Origin: Bryoerythrophyllum caledonicum
Taxonomy: Eukaryota; Streptophyta; Bryopsida; Pottiales; Pottiaceae
Reading direction: 5' to 3'
Assembly (NCBI GenBank): GCA_963971425.1
Contig: OZ020520.1
Coordinates: forward strand, 5,064,553 to 5,128,552
Length of the DNA stretch: 64,000 nt
The notes under the pieces were generated by a model. The model saw only the letters and a list, made by a program, of their open reading frames with translations. It did not search any database and was not told where the DNA came from. The position numbers and the translations under genes were made by a program. The number at the start of each line of letters is the position of its first letter. Positions within the stretch are counted from its first letter, which is position 1. This document shows positions 1 through 12,293 of the stretch, one piece after another.

Positions 1-267
1 TTGTTGACATTAGCGCTCTTCTAAAGGGCCCCGTAAATGTATATTAAGGGAACCATAAAAAGGGTAGCCGACATCGGCGCCCCTCTAGAAGACCCTTTAA
101 ATTTATGTTAAGCAAACCTCCGAATAGGCAGCCGACATTGGCGATCCTCTACAGGACCTCTTAAATGTATCCTAAAGAAACCTCTAAAAGGGCAGCCGAC
201 ATTGGCGATCCTCTACAAGACCTCTTAAATGTATCCTAAGGAAACCTCTAAAAGGGCAACCGACATT
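1..267 (+). repeat. 64-bp tandem repeat, about four units
   Basis: The motif GCCGACATTGGC or a variant starts at 67, 131, 195 and 259, and a degenerate copy starts at 3, giving a 64-bp period. Each unit continues with CCTCTACAGGACC, a TTAAATGTAT block and GAAACCTC. Related units in opposite orientation occur in the right arm (about 495-720). Confidence 0.85.
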
Positions 268-762
268 GGCTGCCTCTAGAATGTGTAACATGCTCTGGAA
301 AATTTGAAGATATTTCCGAAATGGTACTACACTTTATTATTGGACATTGTACGGATGAGTTATCAATGGATGAAGTTTGGAATCTCATAACTTCATCGAC
401 AAATAATTCATTCGTATAATGTCCAATAATAAATTGTAGTACCATTTTGAAAATATTTTCAAATTTTCCAGAGCGTGTTGCATATTCTAGAGGCAGCCGA
501 TGTCGGCTGACCTTTTTGAGGTTCCCTTATTATTCATTGAAGAGGTCTTGTAGAAGGATGCCGATGTCGGCTATCTTTTTGGAGGTTTCCATAATATAAA
601 TTTAAGGGGTCCTCTAAGAAGTCGCCAATGTTGGCTGCCCTATTGGAGGTTTCCTTCATATACATTTAAAAGGTCATCTTTGTCGGCTCCGATGTCGGCT
701 GCTCTTTTAGAAGTTTCCTTGATATACATTTAAGGAGGGCTTTTGAAGGGCAATGTTGTCTC
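1..762. repeat. Foldback structure: inverted arms built from a tandem repeat
   Basis: Positions 1-350 and about 412-762 are imperfect reverse complements with a loop of about 60 bp centred near 381. The best matched part pairs 268-355 with 415-495. It covers a block containing CTCTAGAATGTGTAACATGC in the left arm and its near-complement in the right arm. The loop holds a smaller hairpin, ATGAAGTT with AACTTCAT. Both arms repeat the palindromic core GCCGACATCGGC. The structure directly precedes the MULE-like transposase remnant, so it may be the long terminal repeat of that element, but the left end lies outside the window. Confidence 0.75.
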
Positions 763-1043
763 CACAGCTCCTTTTGCCTCCACCTACAGTTCCTTTGTGT
801 GAAAAAAACTCTGGAAAGCTTTCAGACCAGTCAAATTCGTTGAGCATGGTCGGCCTGCAACATAACGTCTTGAGGTCAATCCGAGGAAAGGAAAAGACAA
901 TTCTAGCATCAAACTCTCGACATATCATCACTTACACCGAGAATTGGATATTGCTGAGAGGATTACTATGCGCCTGTAAAACATCTTCTTCGGCAATTGC
1001 CCTTTCTGTTGCTTCTTTGCCTTCACCTACGAAGGCGACGGCC

Positions 1044-4000
1044 ATGGCGAAGAGGGCAGCCGAGAAGGAGTACCTAGGAGAATTACTATTATGCCCAGAA
1101 GGTGTTCCTCAGAAGGTTCTTCCATTTAATGAATTCATTTCAGTTCTGGACAAGTTCAAGCAGATGTCCTCCCCAAATATTTGGAATGAAGTGACCACTT
1201 TCCGATACTTGCAACGATTTGGAGTTATGGACAGTATAACGAAGTTGAGGGGCTCTAGTAGCTGGGCATTCATCTAGGAGAACCGCTTTCCTGGACAAGG
1301 AACAGAGACGGAGAAAGTTTTTATTTTCAAGATGTCCGAGGTTGGTCCTGGATGCGGGGTTGATTTAGTAAAGCGAATGCAACCTGGAGGCGATTTGGAA
1401 GAGGCGTGGATGATGTTTGACCACGTGAAACGCGTTAAGGAGTGGACGACCATGGCATGTCATGTTTACGATTCGACATTCTGTTGTGTTATGACAGTTG
1501 TTGTGTGCGATATGGAGTCAGAGGACGTTGATGCCCAAAAACTTTTCTGGAAGAGTCTCAATAATGTTGCAAAGAGGCATGGTATCTATGACTCAAATTT
1601 TAAAGGATTCATGGCGGACAGCACTCAGGCAAATTGGAATACGGTGCGTATTTTGTACGGTTCGGGCGACCCCGCAGTGCCAATGGACAATCGCGAGAGG
1701 ACTTGCCTATTTCATTGGATGCAATCACTCGAAAAGCACACTAAGGCAGACATTATGGCCGACCTTCAGGACCAACACCGCCGTCTCTACAAGTTGTACA
1801 AGGACTCCATCTCTTTGGAAGATGCCCACAGTCGATATTTGGCAATCCGAGCATGGTGGTTGTCTTCTGGTGCCGCAACAGAGGAGGCACTTCCAAGACT
1901 TGACTTGTGGCTTGCATTCTGACATTTCAAATACCGGCTATGGGGCAGATTCATGCAGCTAGTAAATCCTTTAGAATCATGTTTCTTTATATATCTTTAT
2001 TTTAAAAAGTGTTGATGGGCTTTAGCAGTGTACATTGCTTTGTACTCGGTTAGTTCATTTTACATTCTACAGTACTAAAACCTGCGTCGTTAATTCCTTT
2101 CACCAAATTCTAGTAGTGTGCCTGGCAACGTCAGTCTTACAATCTATTCTATACAAAATTAAACCTTTTCATTCTTCGTTGCCGGTATATTTATGTTCAC
2201 AATTCATTAATTTTTATTGATTGTTTTTTATATTTCCCGATTTTTTCCATCTTCTTTCCATTTCTTTTGATTTTTCCCCTTTCATTTTTTTTTCTTCTTT
2301 TCTTTTCTTTTGGGCAGTTCCGGCTCCCCCAGGCTTTTTTCTATCCTTATTATAGGTCGCCGATATCGGCTGCCCTTCCACAGTAATACGATTGGAATCG
2401 TCTGTTTAAGGAACTGAATGTAGCCGACATCGCTTGCTCACATGAGCAACGAAGTGCTTGTCTTTCATTCGTATCGGCGACGAAGGTGTCTGTTCTTGAC
2501 CAGTCTCGAGGCGTTGTCGCCATTGCCCTTTGCTGAACCACGTCTTCCCTTGCAGTGTTGTTATCACTTTGAGTCTTTGAGTGCACTTCGAACTCCAGTT
2601 GCCAAATCATGCCTACTGAATCTTTCTCATTGCACGATCTGTCCGACTTCGAACTTGCAGGAATGCGCTCGTGTAATTTAGCCGAGACAGTCCACAACAA
2701 TTGGCTGCAACAGTCCGGCAAAAGAGGGAACGATCTCTATGTCGCCGTTGTTGATGACATGGTCCGCGTATTCATGCAGGTTGTTGCCTACTATCAGTTT
2801 CTTAAGGGTGAAAGCCCGGAACTGGTCTTGACAAGGAGGAACTCCGACTCCGTACTACCCATCGAACCGCTCAGTGCACTGAGAATACTACAGTTCTTCA
2901 AGCAACTTTCGCCACAATGCCAGGTGCAACAGAATTTTGCACACGAGATCCTCACCTAGAAGGTGAAGAAGAATTTGTTTCCTTGAAACGGAAAGCAGAT
3001 CTTCTTCCAGGCTCTAAATTTGATTCCCACCGCCCTGACAAGATTAGTGTCTTCTGTCCATGACTTAGGAGACGAAGGAATAATCCAAAGATTGGTGATC
3101 TCACAGCTGACAACTCTGATTTGCTGTCTGAAATGAGGCATGCTCTAGCTGAGGTTCATTCGTCTAAAACTCCGGCTACTTTGCCTCCTATGCAGCATGT
3201 TAAATTGGTTCAGGAGATTGTTTGCGACGAGAGGCAGTGGCACATTGCAAGGCTTCGGAAGACCTCGGAAAAAGCTTGTTTTGCCATGCATGGCAGAAAG
3301 AGATGTGTTACAAATATTGTACAGAGCGGGCGACCTACGGCTGCTCCAACTTATAGTGGCCTCATGGACAATTACAAGAAGACCAGAATGGAGAAAATGC
3401 AGTTCTTCCTTTGCAAAGATGATATCCATTGTTGTGTCCACAGCCCTCGACGGCCGTGGGTTGTTTCTAAACCCCCTGTCCCAGACGTATGGCCGGTGAA
3501 GATGGGCACTAATCTTAGCAAGTTGGAGATATTTGCTCTCGAGTGCGGCGGCTTTAGACTTGCAGAGCGAGTTGAGATGTCTCCTCAAAAGCTGTTTGGC
3601 GAAGGCGATTCCATGGACCTCGCGAACTACCCTCCTCTTCCCAATCCTTTGGACCACCCAACTACGAGATTCGGAAAGCCCATCCGTAGGAATCTTAAAG
3701 CTCCTACTACTAAACACCACAACAGTTGTGCCTCTGCACTATCCGTAGCTGCAAAGATCAGTGATATCCTTATGGTACCGCCTCCTACTCTTGGCTGTAT
3801 AATTACTTTATAGTCTAGTAGCATTTCTAAGGTTTCACAGTATATATTGACGATTGGTTGGTTCCCATCATGTGATTGTCCATCCTTCACGGAGATGTTG
3901 AAGAAGTCACTAGGTAAGCGTGGTGCTTGGACCTACTGCAAGCACCTATACTACATCTTTACCATAGTATGTGGATTCGACCACGACCTAGATGTTTTCA

Positions 4001-4077
4001 TGCACGGTCCTAGTTTCACTTGGAATGAGATAAAACGAGTCCTTCAGATTCTGCTTCTAAAACACTATGGTGCTTAA
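1044..4077 (+). pseudogene. Mutator-like (MULE) transposase with SWIM zinc finger, decayed
   Basis: This is a DNA-transposon gene of the MULE-related type. From 1044 one frame reads through a region ending in SSSWAFI, then KMSEVGPGCGVDLVKRMQPG and HVYDSTFCCVMTVVVCDMES, up to RAWWLSSGAATEEALPRLD; I recall this pattern from transposase-like proteins of plants. The C-terminal part (3847-4077) has the SWIM zinc-finger pattern: CDC followed by CKH. The coding sequence is broken. There are in-frame stops at 1275 (probably a Trp codon changed to TAG), 1920 (context LAF-stop-HFKYRLWG, probably Trp to TGA), 3061 and 3811. The frame shifts near 2950. About 640 bp between 1962 and 2600 do not read through. 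The frames used are 0, then 2 (2609-2959), then 1 (2956-4077). The 1044 ATG is only a provisional start. Confidence 0.75.
1963..2600. other. Non-coding interruption inside the MULE remnant
   Basis: Coding similarity stops near 1962 and resumes near 2600. The stretch is AT-rich with T-rich runs (2220-2320). It contains GCCGATATCGGC at 2359-2370, the same palindromic core as the foldback arms. It could be an intron or an insertion of a foldback-related sequence. No splice sites stand out enough to decide. Confidence 0.4.
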
Positions 4078-7000
4078 ATGTGCTTTTGATCCGTTTGTCA
4101 ATTTTATTTTATTAATATGAAAATTGTGGTGAGACTGAAAGGGCCACTTGAATATTTTATTTATGCGTAGTTTCTTCTGTTTTACATGGAAATGACGGGA
4201 AGATGGCTGTGTAGTGCACATAGGTTCTACACTTGTCGAGTTGTTTTGGGTTTCGGTGTTAGGCTCTCTGCACCTCTCAACCATCACTATCACACCCTCT
4301 AACACTGAGATGCCCTAAGTCGATCTCCTTCATACTTCCCCTAAACCGTAGTTCTATCGTAAACTCACTCTTTCAAACTCCTACACCATCACCTTGTACC
4401 TCTCCGTGCCCCTTACCATTTCCCCATACGAGGCCCTTATCTATACTTGACATTGTCCCTCCATAAGAGTCCTTTTCACGGTCATTTCCCTTTATCCACC
4501 TCAGTTATGTGCCCGCAACCAACTTTCTGTCCGCTCTCTATCTCCACACATTCAACTATATTTCTCCCTTATCTTGTTAGTCATAGAAATCATATTTTCT
4601 CATTATTGGACAACCTTATCACCACGGTCATAGGCCTTCCTCCTGTTGACTAGCACCTTTTTTTCACATGAAGTCCATCTACTATTTATGAATATTTTGA
4701 TAGGTCCAATGTTTAAGCCACCTAATCCACGGTAATAGGGCCTTAGACGTACTATATTTAGTACTTTATTCTTGTTACAAAAATCACAAACTTTTACTTT
4801 TTCTACGTAATCTTATCTTTTTTGCACTCTACGCTCGCAAACCAAGGTTCACCGCTCTCCGCTCGCGACTCTACGCTCGTAAAATAGCCTCGTCCATCAG
4901 TGATAGTCCTTGTATCTAGTTCAATTTTTTATATTAAAAAAATTAACTTTTAACTCATGTTTTGAGACTCCCTAAGAAAATCATACTTGTTACATTTTTA
5001 GTCGATTGGCTCTTATTTAATCTATCTAAATAGTGGGGTATGATAGCCAAAGAGTAGAAGATCATATATAGCTCTTTAAAATATAAAAATGCTATTATAA
5101 GTTCACATAATGAGTACAAACATGTGATGGTGAATTGAGATTGTACAAAAAATTTATGTTTGTACTCGTATTAAGGCTTTTTTTTATACAATGAATATTT
5201 TGATTCTTAATCTTCAATATATGCAAGATGTAGGACTATGCCTACTTATTTTTTCCTCCAAAATATAAAAGAATCTAGTCTAAAATTTAGTCCAAACTTG
5301 TACCATACCTTGAATTGTGCATGGGACAAGAAATCGTACAAGTGTAGTGTGCGACCACCCCAAGTGACAATTTCTTTGAGAATCTACAATAAACCACATC
5401 TCCTATCAATCTAATTAGAATGAAATGGACATGACAAAAGATCAACCACGTACGCTCATGATCAAAGTTCAACTCACCCCTCCTTTCTCCAAAGAAGATG
5501 ATTTTTTTTTGTCTCCAAGTGGAGACCAAGTTGGCTAAGGCCCTGAGGACTTGTGAAGTTCTTCGAGAAGTTGGTGAAGGTGTGGACCTAGATGTGGATG
5601 TCGATCTAACTACTGGCGCATACGATTCTCCAAGTCCAAAACGTATGGACAACGTTATTGTTGGGCACAATTGACGTACTCATGTTGCGGGGTAGAGGAA
5701 TCCAACCATTATGTTACCGATTAGTATATCACCCAAGTACCTAAACATTGCTCTAGTGTAGCATGCTGGCTTCTTCAAGGCCTCTTAAAGAAGCAATGCA
5801 CAATGAAGATCATCCAAAAAAATAAAGGCCACTATATATCCCATATACACCGGAAAGTGTATGAACTATCACATTGGTAGAATCTAGGGAAATGGATTCT
5901 ATTTCTACCTCGACGATGTTCACCATTGTGTATTGAGCTCTTGCAAAAGCGGGTTTTTACTTGCTCGAACAACATCCCATAAACATGCCATGTTAAGAGG
6001 CACCAATCTCAAGCGGTTGGTGATCATTGCCCTCAAGCCCGTTGGTTTCTAGCTTCCAGAAAAGCGAGAAATGTCTTTCCACCAACACTCCTAATCAACC
6101 AATTTTCACGGTGTTGGCCTTGTTGCATTTCTAGTTCTAGAGGATGCTGACAAGCATTCCACGTTCTCGTTCACCAAAGTGGTAAAACGTCGTTCCGGCC
6201 GGCCAATTGCTGCCGGACTTCATCAATGGGCGTCCATTCTTACGGTGAAGGCACTGATTTGAATGCGCCCAATGTTAACCTTCACCATATTGACTGCATT
6301 GTAGATCTTTAGGTTGACTCCTCTACTACCCATGCCTTGGAGCATTGTTACGTTTAACTCAATTCCGGCTTGTGCATGTCCGGACTTGTTTCAATGTAGG
6401 CAAAAGTAGACTCAACTTCAAGGAACTTATATCCGTAGTTAGAGCAATTATGTTGTAGAAGCTTGCTTGAAATTTAGTAGGCAGACAAGAACTATGGACG
6501 TTGCTATAACATTGATCGTATACAACTGGCTAATATTGTTGTGATTTGTCTTTCCTTGTATCATGTTCGCATATGTTTTTTGAATCATATTTCTATAGAT
6601 TCAATGGTGATGCCACTTCACAAATGTGGCGTTGTGTATATGTCTCCCGTTTCATTCGTTCCAACTTTCACAATCCCACCTCAATTATCATCCGACGGAG
6701 AAACCCAGAGACAAAAAGGATTTTCATTTACATTCGCAAGAAGGGGGAATTTGTGACATTTTCCACGGTAGTCGAACACGTATTTTTCCAAATTTTATAG
6801 TTTATCTTTGAAATTCCAATGATTTAAAAATCATTTACATTCCTCACAAGGGAGAATGAGTAAAATGTTCTACGGAAATAGGTCCATATATTTTCCAAAT
6901 TTAGAGAGTCTACATTTTAAAAAACTAGTTTTAAAAATACAAATTAGAAATTTTTGTCTATATTTTTTTATTAAATGCTAATTTTAGGTCTTTCTTTTTT

Positions 7001-8963
7001 CCTCACCGCTCATCGCGAACGCTTTTCGATCGCTCACACAATCTTGTCATTGCCTTCATTCCCTCCTGCAATCACAACCCTGTGATCACAACCTCCTCAC
7101 TAGCGTAAGTCTGCATGGATCCTCACACAAATCAAGGGCACCTCCGATTTTCAACTCCGGAGCGTGGACAATTTGCGATGCTTTCTAATGTTAGGATTTC
7201 ATCCTTGAACTTAATGTTGTTGACACTCCGCTCATTTCTCAAAGGTTCTGATCACATCCTAAACTCCATCACACAGAATATCAATTACGCACTAGAATAC
7301 AATGTAATTATCCAACGTTGAATTTCTTTGAATTCACAAGAGAAAGCATGAGGGACAAGCCTCCCTTCATTGGCTTTTAGGAAAGCAAAGAGATGAACAT
7401 GGATAACCGCTAGTGTAACCGTTTCTGTGAGAAACCGTCACTTCCAAGTCTGTGTCATGAAGTCCCGCGTTACGACAATATCGTAACACTTCCATATACT
7501 ACAGCTAAAAGTTTTATATTTTTGCAAATGATGGATTGTCTTCCTGAAAAAGAGCAAACGTCTGTTAAGCAAGTCTCACTTATTGTAGATAAAAATGTTA
7601 TTCTTTTATTGCGTCCACCTTGTCTTTGATATAATTTACAGTGCCTCGCCGGTAATATGACCAAAGCGGTATTTGATTCACTCTGTAAATGAAGGTTGCA
7701 TATCCCATGTATCATGTGTTCATTCACAAATTGCATAAATAATTAAAACAAAATCGCTTGTACTGTGTTAATGAGAAATTGATTTTCTTTATCGTTGTTA
7801 CCAAATTCAATACCACTTTACGAAGATAATTTTTTCCAAATACAAATAAGGGTGCTTGAACTCACATCTACTTCCCAACAACCTACTATAGATCGCTTTA
7901 TACATACTGTGAGACCAATCCTAGACACCACAACAATAATTCATAACTTTGAAAACACACGTCCATCCCAACGTATAAGAATAGACACAATTGAATCAAA
8001 ATTTCATGATTTCGGTTTATATATCATTAATTTCATTTACAACCATACAAGATTCAACAATATGATCACATCTTAGTGGCTACAAAAAGATCTACTTGCA
8101 TCTGCGCACCTACCACGTACAATTGAATAATATCCCTCTAGTTGGAAACAATGCAATGTGGTAAAAGAGCATGTCCATTTTAGACATCTTCCCCGTGCTC
8201 TCCTCCGCCTTTTCCACTCCACCTTGAACCAATTTAGGACAAACTTCACGCTCTTTGCAGAAATAGAACAAACATTTCAAAAAACATAGCACATTGGAAA
8301 GAAGTCATATGTTACTCCAATCCCCCTCATAATTTGCAAGCCAATTCAATAAAATGAAATGCACTTCCTCTCCATTTTCGTACTTGGTCGTCATTTTCTT
8401 CTCCCTTACGCTACAGTGCAATGTTGTTCAAGAATATTAAAAAAATCACTCAAAGATTTTGTATTTAGATTAAATGGTCAAGAAAAGACTCACATCTCAA
8501 AGAAGGTGTAGTTAATACTTGATCCTCTATAACTCCAATAAGAAGCATTGTCAATGGCCAATCTACTATCATTGGTCCCGTCGACTAGTTTCTATTCCTA
8601 AAAAGGCAGTCACTTCGTCATCTTCTCCATTTTGCTTTCCATGCATGCATTGTCGCATCTACGGTTCTACCTTCCTCATGATACAATGCAAGAAGTTGTT
8701 CATTCTCGAACCGTTTACTTTGTAATAACCTTTATCATTACCAAAATTGCATTTAATTTTTTTATGTTTTGATTCATGTGCTCAGTCTTTTGTTTAACTC
8801 CTCACTTTCATATTGATAAGTAATTGTCCTGCTCTTGTAATCCAATTTTACTCTCGTTTCACACATTAGTATTGTATCTCTTTGTTTTAAATAGTGTATG
8901 TTTTCCTTTTCCCTATTTTTAATCCTGGAGCTCTATTATGTTTTGTGCAGTATCTATGAAATG
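4078..8963. other. AT-rich stretch without a supportable gene
   Basis: I see no ORF here with recognisable domains. The longest (5287-5670, minus) is rich in Ser, Thr and Arg and unrecognised. A stretch near 5450-6400 has coding-like composition on the plus strand but many stops, so it may be an old element too decayed to name. Two C-rich, TACGCTCGC-like patches near 4820-4890 and 7000-7040 resemble each other weakly. Confidence 0.4.
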
Positions 8964-9269
8964 TTATTGTATGTGTTGCTCAACAGTGGTGTATTTTCGT
9001 ACACATGGTTTGCCCTTCTTTTTGCAGGATGTGCATGGACATACAATCCAAAAAAAAATTCTTTGAAAACCCAAAGTCTCGATGGGGTCAATGCTAGCCC
9101 TCCTACGGCCAAAGGTTGGATTGTCTTGATCTCGTGCAGCCTCCATCTCCTCTACTATAGCTTCATCGACATCAATACTTTTGTATTGCTTTGGATCAAA
9201 ATATTTTCTCTTGAATCCATGATCTGTCATTAAGCAAAGTCCAACATAAACAGATGAGGATAATATCAT
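8964..9269 (-). pseudogene. Possible CACTA-type transposase-associated domain fragment
   Basis: The minus-strand reading contains a Cys cluster, VCPCTSCKKKGKPC, followed by a VEQHI-like stretch. The transposase-associated domain of plant CACTA (En/Spm) elements has a CPC-x2-C ... V-x2-HL pattern, and that is the only basis for the name. The rest of the 101-residue reading is unrecognised and no CACTA ends are visible nearby. It could equally be an unrelated zinc-binding scrap. Confidence 0.25.
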
Positions 9270-9512
9270 AGAGTATTTTTAAATGGAAAGAAAGCTTCTT
9301 AATCGTATTAAATGGAAAATATAGATGTAGATAAATGCAATAATTGTTAAAAATATATATTTGCATACAACATTGAAGTTATGTTTAAGTATTGAATGGA
9401 GAGCTAAGAACTGAAGCCATAGGTGATGGTTGTTAATGGTGAAAGGGAATTTATTAACATTATATGCTTCACTTCACATTCAGTAGAGTAGCTTGAATTT
9501 ATTATTGATGTA

Positions 9513-10092
9513 CAATAGGGTGACATTCAAATTGGCCGTTTAGTAGTTCCAGGGATAGTGTCCTACACTGCTGCCAACTTTGACACCCTCCCCAAAGCTG
9601 AGAAATTGTTATTTTACCATGAAAATTTGGGGACAGCATCATCTTTATGTTGAAAACATGCATACCAAATTTCAAGTCCAGGAGACTTATACAAAAAAAC
9701 TTATGCAAGATCTACCAACATGGGATAGTTGTGAGAAAAGTGTCACATCTGCCAACTTTGACACCCTCCCAAGAATTGAGGAAATTTTTTTTGCCCATGA
9801 AATTTTTGGAGAAAAAACATTTTTATGTTGTTTGCATGTGTGGAAAATTTCAAGTCCAAAAGACCCATACAAAAAATAATATTCCAAATCTACCAACATG
9901 TGTAGTTTTGAGAAACAAAGGGGAAAACCATCTTACTACTTCCAACTTTGACGCCCTCCTTAGGATTGAGTTTTTGTTGATACATAATGAAATTTTTGGC
10001 ACAAGATCATCTCTACGCTAGTAACATGTGGGATAAATTTCAAAGCCAAAAGACATACATAAAAAAAGTTATTCCATATCTATCAACATGTG
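9513..10092 (+). repeat. Left terminal inverted repeat of Tc1-like copy 1
   Basis: The arm is built from about three subrepeats of roughly 185 bp. Each carries the complement of GAGGGTGTCAAAGTTGG and a CCAACATG-containing block. The first 90 bp also hold an imperfect hairpin: GGGTGACATTCAAATTGGC faces GCCAACTTTGACACCC. Long ORFs in this arm are by-products of the repeat. Confidence 0.85.
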
Positions 10093-10494
10093 TAACTATG
10101 ATAAACAATTTGAAGGTCATATTGAAAATGTCAAAATATCTTTGACACCTCATGCTTTTTCATTGAACTCAATCATGTGAGTAAGCCACCAAACATAAAT
10201 GCTTCTCAAAAAGATCAATAACATCTAAATGAAGAAGTGAAGAGGTGTTCCATGCAGAAGAATCCACTTGGCCATAAAGTATGCATTAGACACATGACAA
10301 AAAATTTCTTCTAAATATCTATTGAACACTACGTAAAGGGAATGGTGTGTGTGATTTGTGATAGACTGAATGTTGAGACAATCCTCAAAACAAAGAGTGT
10401 TGTATTGTGGGATGCATGAGTGTTGATTCACATTGGGCATACATGATGAGTGATTAAGAGCAAAACGATTTTTCATGTATGCATATGGGCTTGT

Positions 10495-10690
10495 GTTTTG
10501 GCAACCCTTCTCTCTCCTCTCTGCTCCAGTGCCTTGGCTCCCTTCTCTCCCCCTTGCTCTGCTCGAGCCCTGTTCTCCTTCCTTTGCCAATTGTCACGTG
10601 TCAATCCTGCAACCCCCTTTGCTCTGCTCTAGCCCCTTGGCCCCCTTCTCTCCCCCTTGCTCTGCTCTAACCCCTACTCTACTGCTGTAG
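10495..10690 (+). repeat. C-rich duplicated segment upstream of the Tc1 transposase
   Basis: A pyrimidine-rich stretch containing CCCTTCTCTCCCCCTTGCTC occurs twice, about 110 bp apart, between the left arm and the transposase start. The corresponding place in the second copy lacks it, so it was added in this copy. It occupies the likely promoter region. Confidence 0.6.
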
Positions 10691-10715
10691 CTAGCATCAC
10701 GCACTATATAAGTTT

Positions 10716-11726
10716 ATGATGGCAATTTCAAATGAAATTCGTGCTTGCATCATAGGTTTGAGTGAGGGAGGATTTACAGGAGTTTAAATTGCAGCTACTA
10801 ATGGAGTTCCTATTAGAACAGTTACAAGGTTAGTAAAAACATTTAGAGAAGATGGAACCTACAAGCGCAAACCTTGCGGTGGAAGTCACGCTAAAAAGCT
10901 TAGTGATAGAGATGTTCGTAGTATTGTGCATTACTCAAAAATTCATCGTTGCTCTTCACTCTCAGAGATTACCAATGCATGTCCTACTCAAGTGTGTAGA
11001 CGTACTATTCAAAGGGTCTTACATAAAAATGGCATTTTTAGTCGAATTGCAGTCAAAAAACCTTTTTTGACACCTCGTCACATGTCTCAACGATTAGCTT
11101 TTGCTCAGAAGTACCGTGGATGGAGTGCAAAAGAGTGGGAGCGTGTTGTTTGGACAGATGAATCTACTTTTGAAATTGGAAAAAATTCTCGGCAAATTCA
11201 TGTTTGGAGAAGTGCATGCGAGCGTTATTCATCAAGTTGTCTAGCTCCTACTTTTAAAAGTGGAAGGACTTCTTTAATGATTTGGGGCGCATTTGCCGGA
11301 GGACAAAAGTCAGAACTTGTCTTTATGCCTAAAGGTCAACGTTCTGCTAAGGATTTTATAGAAGTGGTTTACAATGCCAAATTGGTTCATTTCATGGGTC
11401 AAATTCCACAAGGAGTGCTTATGGAAGATGGGGCACCCGTCCATAGGAGCAAAATATGTGAAGAATGGAGACAAAGCCACCTTCTCGAAAAGCTCAACTG
11501 GCCTGCAAACTCTCCCGATCTCAATCCAATCGAGAACGTTTGGAGGATGTTAAAAGATGTTGTGCAACATGGCAAACAATGCCCTAGAAGCTTAGATGTG
11601 TTGAAGGTAGTTCTTGAAAGAGAGTGGAAGTTAGTCAATGGTACAAAGCTCCTTCAACTATGTCATTCTATGCCCTCTAGGTTACTAGCAGTAATTGACG
11701 CTAATGGAGGACATACACGTTGGTAG
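10716..11726 (+). pseudogene. Tc1-like transposase (DD34E), one in-frame stop
   Basis: This enzyme cuts and pastes the surrounding element through a DDE catalytic site. Reading from the ATG at 10716 gives an N-terminal helix-turn-helix region (EIRACIIGLSEGG ... GVPIRTVTRLVKTF). The DDE_3-type catalytic domain follows: the first Asp in VVWTDES, the second in MEDGAPVH and the Glu in SPDLNPIENVW. The last two are separated by 34 residues, the classic Tc1 spacing. A TAA at 10785-10787 interrupts the N-terminal region. The second copy (22481-23496) reads the neighbouring codons differently and has its own stop one codon earlier. The ancestral reading there was therefore probably Gly-Val-Gln. Downstream of the stop the frame is open to the end (about 313 codons), so this copy has only one visible lesion. 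Confidence 0.85.
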
Positions 11727-12293
11727 ATATGGAATAACTTTTTTTATGTATGTCTTTTGGCTTTGAAATTTCTCTCACATGTTACCAGCGTAGAGATGAT
11801 CTTGTGCCAAAAATTTCACTATGTATCAACAAAAACTCAATCCTAAGGAGGGCGTCAAAGTTGGAAGTAGTAAAATGGTTTTCCCCTTTGTTTCTCAAAA
11901 CTACACATGTTGGTAGATTTGGAATATTATTTTTTGTATGGGTCTTTTGGACTTGAAATTTTCCACACATGCAAACAACATAAAAATGTTTTTTCTCCAA
12001 AAATTTCATGGGCAAAAAAAATTTCCTCAATTCTTGGGAGGGTGTCAAAGTTGGCAGATGTGACACTTTTCTCACAACTATCCCATGTTGGTAGATCTTG
12101 CATAAGTTTTTTTGTATAAGTCTCCTGGACTTGAAATTTGGTATGCATGTTTTCAACATAAAGATGATGCTGTCCCCAAATTTTCATGGTAAAATAACAA
12201 TTTCTCAGCTTTGGGGAGGGTGTCAAAGTTGGCAGCAGTGTAGGACACTATCCCTGGAACTACTAAACGGCCAATTCGAATGTCACCCTATTG
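11715..12293 (-). repeat. Right terminal inverted repeat of Tc1-like copy 1
   Basis: This is the reverse complement of 9513-10092 with few differences. GAGGGTGTCAAAGTTGG or variants occur near 11847, 12040 and 12217. The transposase stop codon (11724-11726) lies just inside the arm, so the last codons of the transposase are part of the repeat. Confidence 0.85.

Larger units (their letters stand above)
9513..12293 (+). mobile_element. Tc1-like (DD34E) DNA transposon, copy 1
   Basis: The element starts CAATAGGGTGACATTC and ends with the complement GAATGTCACCCTATTG. It is flanked by TA at 9511-9512 and 12294-12295, the duplication expected for Tc1/mariner elements. Inverted repeats of about 580 bp (9513-10092 and 11715-12293) enclose one transposase gene. 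Both flanks extend symmetrically as ATG-TA and TA-CAT, so the original target was the palindrome ATGTACAT. Length is 2781 bp. The two arms are very similar over hundreds of bases, suggesting a fairly recent insertion. Confidence 0.9.

Noticed and set aside
1-267. CRISPR-like array
   Set aside because: The 64-bp units are contiguous with no unique spacers, and the DNA is eukaryotic.
5287-6400. Possible LTR-type or other retroelement remnant
   Set aside because: No recognisable polymerase, protease, integrase or paired long repeats; composition alone is not enough.
9580-10021. Open frames of 99 and 124 codons in the Tc1-like arm
   Set aside because: They recur mirror-wise at 11782-12226 because the arms are inverted repeats, and have no domain.
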